A DNA stretch of 64,000 nt from assembly GCF_050947335.1 (NCBI RefSeq), contig NW_027473351.1:496001-560000 (forward strand), given 5' to 3'. The position numbers and the translations under genes are program-made. The DNA is from Megachile rotundata (taxonomy: Eukaryota; Arthropoda; Insecta; Hymenoptera; Megachilidae). Numbering within the stretch: position 1 is the first letter of the stretch; every line of letters starts with the position of its first letter. Shown one piece after another: positions 57,801-64,000 of the stretch. The notes below the pieces were generated by a model. It was given only the letters and a program-made list of their open reading frames with translations, was not told the DNA's origin and did no database searches.

Positions 57801-60464
57801 GTATGATTGTGATTGTATTATTGTGATTGTATGATTGTGATTGTATGATTGTGATTGTATGATTGTGATTGTATGATTGTGATTGCATGATTGTGATTGT
57901 ATGATTGTGATTGTATGATTGTGATTGTATGATTGTGATTGCATGATTGTGACTGAATGATTGTGATTGTATGATTGCGATTGTGTGATTGTGATTGTAT
58001 GATTGGGATGGTATGATTGTGATTGTATGATTGTGATTGTATGATTGTGTTTGCATGATTGTGATTGTATGATTGTGATTGTATGATTGTGATTGTATGA
58101 TTGTGATTGCATGATTGTGATTGAATGATTGTGATTGTATGATTGTGATTGTACGATTGTGATTGTACGATTGTGATTGTATGATTGTGATTGTACGATT
58201 GTGATTGTACGATTGTGATTGTACGATTGTGATTGTACGATTGTGATTGTATGATTGTGATTGTATGATTGTGATTGTATGATTGTGATTGTATGACTGT
58301 GATTGTATGATTGTGAATGTGTGATTGTGTTTGTATGATTGTTTTTGTATGATTGTGATTGTATAGTAGTAATTGTATGATTGTAATCGTATGATTGTGT
58401 TTGTATGATTGTTTTTGTATGATTGTGATTGTATAGTAGTAATTGTATGATTGTCTTCGTATGATTGTGATCGTATGATTGTGATTGTATGATTGTGATT
58501 GCATGATTGTGTTTGTATCATTGTTTTTGTATGATTGTGATTGAATGATTGCGATTGTGTGATTGTGATTGTATGATTGTGATTGTATGATTGTGATTGT
58601 ATGATTGGGATGGTATGATTGTGATTGTATGATTCTGATTGTATGATTGTGACTGTATGAATGTGATTGTATGATTGTGATTGTATCATTGTTTTTGTAT
58701 GATTGTGTTTGTATGATTGCGATTGTGTGATTGTGATTGTATGATTGTGATTGTATGATTGTGATTGTATGATTGGGATGGTATGATTGTGATTGTATGA
58801 TTGTGATTGTATGATTGTGATTGCATGTTTGTGATTGTATGATTGTGATTGTATGATTGTGATTGTATGATTGTGATCATATGGTTCTGACTGTTCGATT
58901 GCGATTGTACGATTGTGATTACATGATTGTGATTGCATGATTGTTTTTGTATGATTGTGATTCTATGATTGTGATTTTATGATTGTGCCTGTATGATTGT
59001 GATGGTATGATTGTGATTGTATGATTGCGATTGTATGATTGCAATTTTATGAGTGTGATTATATGATTATGATTGTATGACTGTGATTGTATGATTGTGA
59101 TTGTATGATTGTTTTTGTATGATTGTGATTGTATGATTGTGATTGTATGATTGTGATTGCATGATTGTGATTGAATGATTGTGATTGTATGATTGTGATT
59201 GTACGATTGTGATTGTACGATTGTGATTGTATGATTGTGATTGTACGATTGTGATTGTATGATTGCGATAGTATGATTGTGATTGTATGATTATGTTTGT
59301 ATGATTGTGATTGTATGATTGTGATTGTATCATTGTTTTTGTATGATTGTGATTGTATGATTGCGATTGTGTGATTGTGATTGTATGATTGTGATTGTAT
59401 GATTGTGATAGTATGATTGAGATTGTATGATTGTGATTGTATTATTGTGATTGTATGATTGTGATTGTATGACTATGATTGTATGATTGTTTTTGTATGA
59501 TTGTGATTGTATAGTAGTAATTGTATGATTGTCTTCGTATGATTGTGATCGTATGATTGTGATTGTATGATTGTGATTGTATGATTGTGATTGTATGATT
59601 GTGATTGTATGATTGTGATTGTATGATTGTGATTGTATCATTGTTTTTGTATGATTGTGATTGTATGATTGCGATTGTGTGATTGTGATTGTATGATTGG
59701 GATGGTATGATTGTGATTGTATGATTGTGATTGTATGATTGTGTTTGCATGATTGTGATTGTATGATTGTGATTGTATGATTGTGATTGCATGATTGTGA
59801 TTGCATGATTGTGATTGAATGATTGTGATTGTATGATTGTGATTGTACGATTGTGATTGTACGATTGTGATTGTATGATTGTGATTGTACGATTGTGATT
59901 GTACGATTGTGATTGTACGATTGTGATTGTACGATTGTGATTGTATGATTGTGATTGTATGATTGTGATTGTATGATTGTGATTGTATGATTGTGATTGT
60001 ATGACTGTGATTGTATGATTGTGAATGTGTGATTGTGTTTGTATGATTGTTTTTGTATGATTGTGATTGTATAGTAGTAATTGTATGATTGTAATCGTAT
60101 GATTGTGTTTGTATGATTGTTTTTGTATGATTGTGATTGTATAGTAGTAATTGTATGATTGTCTTCGTATGATTGTGATCGTATGATTGTGATTGTATGA
60201 TTGTGATTGTATGATTGTGATTGTATGATTGAGATTGTATGATTGTGATTGTATGATTGTGATTGTATGATTGTGATTGTATGATTGTGATTGTATGATT
60301 GTGATTGTATGATTGTGATTGTATGATTGTGATTGTATGATTGTGATTGTATGATTGTGATTGTATGATTGAGATTGTATCATTGTGATTGTATTATTGT
60401 GATTGTATGATTGTGATTGTATGATTGTGATTGTATGATTGTGATTGTATGATTGTGATTGTAT
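54884..60464. repeat. 5,614-bp higher-order unit, copy 2
   Basis: Tandem neighbour of 49,270-54,883. It is about 33 bp short of a full unit when it diverges (TATTATTG at 54,850 against TATGATTG here). The sequence then runs into the second 13,062-bp unit. A third copy of the unit start appears at about 62,332 and is cut by the window edge. Confidence 0.87.
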
Positions 60465-63400
60465 GATTGTGATTGTATGATTGTGATTGTATGATTGTGA
60501 TTGTATGATTGTGATTGCATGATTGTGATTGAATGATTGTGATTGTATGATTGTGATTGCACGATTGTGATTGTATGATTGCGATAGTATGATTGTGATT
60601 GTATGATTGTGATTGTATGATTGTGATTGTATGATTGTGATTGTATGATTGTGATTGTATGATTGTGATTGTATGATTGTGATTGTATGATTGTGATTGT
60701 ATGATTGTGATTGTATGATTGAGTTTGTATGATTGTGATTGTATTATTGTGATTGTATGATTGTGATTGTATGATTGTGATTGTATGATTGTGAATGTAT
60801 GATTGTGATTGTATGATTGTGATTGTATGATTGTGATTGTATTATTGTGATTGTATGATTGTGATTGTATGATTGTGATTGTATGATTGTGATTGTATGA
60901 TTGTGATTGCATGATTGTGATTGTATGATTGTGATTGTATGATTGTGATTGTATGATTGTGATTGCATGATTGTGACTGAATGATTGTGATTGTATGATT
61001 GTGATTGTACGATTGTGATTGTATGATTGCGATAGTATGATTGTGATTGTATGATTATGTTTGTATGATTGTGATTGTACGATTGTGATTGTATCATTGT
61101 TTTTGTATGATTGTGATTGTATGATTGCGATTGTGTGATTGTGATTGTATGATTGTGATTGTATGATTGTGATAGTATGATTGAGATTGTATGATTGTGA
61201 TTGTATTATTGTGATTGTATGATTGTGATTGTATGACTATGATTGTATGATTGTTTTTGTATGATTGTGATTGTATAGTAGTAATTGTATGATTGTCTTC
61301 GTATGATTGTGATCGTATGATTGTGATTGTATGATTGTGATTGTATGATTGTGATTGTATGATTGTGATTGTATGATTGTGATTGTATGATTGTGATTGT
61401 ATGATTGTGATTGTATCATTGTTTTTGTATGATTGTGATTGTATGATTGCGATTGTGTGATTGTGATTGTATGATTGGGATGGTATGATTGTGATTGTAT
61501 GATTGTGATTGTATGATTGTGATTGCATGATTGTGATTGTATGATTGTGATTGTATGATTGTGATTGTATGATTGTGATTGCATGATTGTGATTGAATGA
61601 TTGTGATTGTATGATTGTGATTGTACGATTGTGATTGTATGATTGTGATTGTATGATTGTGATTGTACGATTGTGATTGTACGATTGTGATTGTAGGATT
61701 GTGATTGTATGATTGTGATTGTATGATTGTGATTGTATGATTGTGATTGTATGATTGTGATTGTATGATTGTGATTGTATGATTGTGATTGTATGATTGT
61801 GAATGTATGACTGTGATTGTATGATTGTGAATGTGTGATTGTGTTTGTATGATTGTTTTTGTATGATTGTGATTGTATAGTAGCAATTGTATGATTGTAA
61901 TCGTATGATTGTGTTTGTATGATTGTTTTTGTATGATTGTGATTGTATAGTAGTAATTGTATGATTGTCCTCGTATGATTGTGATCGTATGATTGTGATT
62001 GTATGATTGTGATTGCATGATTGTGATTGTATGATTGTGATTGTATGATTGTGATTGTATGATTGTGATTGTATGATTGTGATTGTATGATTGAGATTGT
62101 ATGATTGTGATTGTATTATTGTGATTGTATGATTGTGATTGTATGATTGTGATTGTATGATTGTGAATGTATGATTGTGATTGTATGATTGTGATTGTAT
62201 GATTGTGATTGTATTATTGTGATTGTATGATTGTGATTGTATGATTGTGATTGTATGATTGTGATTGTATGATTGTGATTGCATGATTGTGATTGTATGA
62301 TTGTGATTGTATGATTGTGATTGTATGATTGTGATTGCATGATTGTGACTGAATGATTGTGATTGTATGATTGTGATTGTACGATTGTGATTGTATGATT
62401 GCGATAGTATGATTGTGATTGTATGATTATGTTTGTATGATTGTGATTGTATGATTGTGATTGTATCATTGTTTTTGTATGATTGTGATTGTATGATTGC
62501 GATTGTGTGATTGTGATTGTATGATTGTGATTGTATGATTGTGATAGTATGATTGAGATTGTATGATTGTGATTGTATTATTGTGATTGTATGATTGTGA
62601 TTGTATGACTATGATTGTATGATTGTTTTTGTATGATTGTGATTGTATAGTAGTAATTGTATGATTGTCTTCGTATGATTGTGATCGTATGATTGTGATT
62701 GTATGATTGTGATTGTATGATTGTGATTGTATGATTGTGATTGTATGATTGTGATTGTATGATTGTGATTGTATCATTGTTTTTGTATGATTGTGATTGT
62801 ATGATTGCGATTGTGTGATTGTGATTGTATGATTGGGATGGTATGATTGTGATTGTATGATTGTGATTGTATGATTGTGTTTGCATGATTGTGATTGTAT
62901 GATTGTGATTGTATGATTGTGATTGTATGATTGTGATTGCATGATTGTGATTGAATGATTGTGATTGTATGATTGTGATTGTACGATTGTGATTGTACGA
63001 TTGTGATTGTATGATTGTGATTGTACGATTGTGATTGTATGATTGTGATTGTATGATTGTGATTGTATGACTGTGATTGTATGATTGTGAATGTGTGATT
63101 GTGTTTGTATGATTGTTTTTGTATGATTGTGATTGTATAGTAGTAATTGTATGATTGTAATCGTATGATTGTGTTTGTATGGTTGTTTTTGTATGATTGT
63201 GATTGTATAGTAGTAATTGTATGATTGTCTTCGTATGATTGTGATCGTATGATTGTGATTGTATGATTGTGATTGCATGATTGTGTTTGTATCATTGTTT
63301 TTGTATGATTGTGATTGAATGATTGCGATTGTGTGATTGTGATTGTATGATTGTGATTGTATGATTGTGATTGTATGATTGGGATGGTATGATTGTGATT

Positions 63401-64000
63401 GTATGATTCTGATTGTATGATTGTGACTGTATGAATGTGATTGTATGATTGTGATTGTATCATTGTTTTTGTATGATTGTGTTTGTATGATTGCGATTGT
63501 GTGATTGTGATTGTATGATTGTGATTGTATGATTGTGATTGTATGATTGGGATGGTATGATTGTGATTGTATGATTGTGATTGTATGATTGTGATTGTAT
63601 GATTGTGATTGTATGATTGGGATGGAATGATTGTGATTGTATGATTCTGATTGTATGATTGCGATTGTATGAATGTGATTGTATGATTGTGATTGTATCA
63701 TTGTTTTTGTATGATTGTGTTTGTATGATTGCGATTGTGTGATTGTGATTGTATGATTGTGATTGTATGATTGTGATTGTATGATTGCAATTTTATGAGT
63801 GTGATTATATGATTATGAATGTATGACTGTGATTGTATGATTGTGATTGTATGATTGTTTTTGTATGATTGTGATTGTATGATTGTGATTGTATGATTGT
63901 GATTGCATGATTGTGATTGAATGATTGTGATTGTATGATTGTGATTGTACGATTGTGATTGTATGATTGCGATAGTATGATTGTGATTGTATGATTGTGA
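60262..64000. repeat. 13,062-bp higher-order unit, copy 2 (cut by window edge)
   Basis: Second copy of the unit that begins near 47.2 kb. One clear point difference: TAGGATTG at 61,696 against TATGATTG at 48,634. The 62,332-64,000 part is the third occurrence of the 5,614-bp unit start. The match continues to the last base, so the next 9 kb beyond the window is predicted to continue the same order. Confidence 0.86.

Larger units (their letters stand above)
2148..58910. repeat. Marker family: TTCGATTGCG composite monomer block (21 copies)
   Basis: The most divergent monomer cluster is centred on TCGATTGCGATTGT. It is preceded by an ATGGTTCTG or ATGGATCTG monomer and followed by one ending GATTACATG. 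The TTC starts at 2148, 3170, 5704, 11374, 14790, 18892, 20138, 22112, 24426, 26260, 28514, 30880, 32294, 36396, 37642, 39644, 41814, 45244, 46966, 51628, 53280, 57242 and 58894 (23 entries, two of them, 3170 and 20138 with its twin 37642, being the ATGGATCTG form). Successive spacings are multiples of 14 except 22112 to 24426, which carries the extra 46 bp. In full copies the block continues with GATTCTATG, GATTTTATG, GTGCCTG, GTGATGG and a GCAATTTTATGAG or GCAATCTTATGAG monomer. Partial copies that keep only this last part lie near 50,725, 56,339 and 63,787. The block makes a good landmark for the higher-order units. It is sequence only; no function is implied. Confidence 0.9.
15261..63110. 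repeat. Marker family of dialect G: GAATGTGTG then GTGTTTG monomers
   Basis: A GAATGTGTG monomer followed by GTGTTTG and GTTTTTG monomers and two ATAGTAGTAATTGT monomers 70 bp apart. Starts of GAATGTGTG: 15261, 16171, 17081, 17907; 31351, 32765, 33675, 34585, 35411; 46387, 48767, 50027, 51049, 52701, 54409, 55641, 56663, 58315, 60023, 61829 and 63089. Within each of the three groups the spacings are multiples of 14. The family occupies exactly the stretches that lack the doubled GATTTGAATTG marker. Confidence 0.88.
1..64000. repeat. 14-bp satellite array filling the window
   Basis: Head-to-tail copies of GATTGTGATTGTAT cover every line of the sequence except one 50-bp segment near 24 kb. The array is open at both ends, so its true length exceeds 64 kb. 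The ATG that begins each monomer falls at position 7 modulo 14 from base 7 to base 23,947 and at 11 modulo 14 from 24,007 to 63,963; I checked about a dozen sites and many marker spacings, not every monomer. Variants are substitutions: TACGATT, GATTGCGATAG, GATTGTTTTTG, GATTGTCTTCG, ATAGTAGTAATTGT, GATTTGAATTG, GATTGGGATGG and others, each still 14 bp. The consensus has no C and half its bases are T. No coding gene, tRNA, rRNA or transposon signature is visible. Long - strand frames are explained by the absence of TTA, CTA and TCA in the + consensus. Confidence 0.98.

Noticed and set aside
1..64000. CRISPR array or telomeric repeat
   Set aside because: There are no unique spacers between repeats. 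The unit is 14 bp and lacks the GGG runs of common telomere repeats.

Overview
The window is one uninterrupted eukaryote-type satellite (megaminisatellite) array and contains no gene that I can support. The basic monomer is 14 bp, GATTGTGATTGTAT on the + strand, and it runs off both ends of the window. The + strand consensus is 50% T, 29% G, 21% A and has no C. About 4,566 full monomers fit if the register holds throughout. Open frames exist only on the - strand and are a compositional by-product: the reverse complement of the monomer has no stop in any of the three frames. Because 14 is not a multiple of 3, every - frame gives the same 14-residue cycle (NHNHTITIIQSQSY), while the + strand has TGA in every frame. 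A nuclear genome assembled from long reads is the most plausible source. The species cannot be told from this repeat.

The array is nested at many scales. A GATTGT hexamer occurs twice plus AT to make the 14-mer. Five monomers make a 70-bp block, found as four-copy runs at six places. Larger units follow: 868 bp, 910 bp, 2.27/3.40 kb, 4.1 kb, 5,614 bp and 13,062 bp. Essentially all variation is base substitution, so spacings between diagnostic variants are multiples of 14. Two variant 'dialects' alternate along the window. One is marked by a doubled GATTTGAATTGTAT monomer (about 0.6-14.1, 20.4-30.2 and 37.9-45.8 kb). The other is marked by GAATGTGTG followed by GTGTTTG (about 15.3-17.9, 31.4-35.4 and 46.4-63.1 kb).

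Layout: 1-2.54 kb is a copy of 12.63-15.19 kb. A triplicated unit of 3,402, 2,268 and 3,402 bp fills 3,620-12,691. An 8.2-kb block at 14,260-22,491 recurs almost unchanged at 31,764-40,023. Between and after these lie 2-4 kb tandem units (20.5-28.8, 27.3-30.6 and 40.6-46.1 kb). From about 47.2 kb to the end the array is a 13,062-bp unit, made of a 1,834-bp prefix and two 5,614-bp copies, whose second copy is cut by the window edge.

The only sequence not made of the monomer is a 50-bp segment at 23,954-24,003. It replaces 4 bp of one copy, shifts the 14-bp phase once (from 7 to 11 modulo 14), and holds the only CCC runs I see. It is either a private insertion or filler event, or an assembly patch, and is the best single target for a second look. 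I found no RNA gene, CRISPR array, mobile element, origin or regulatory site.
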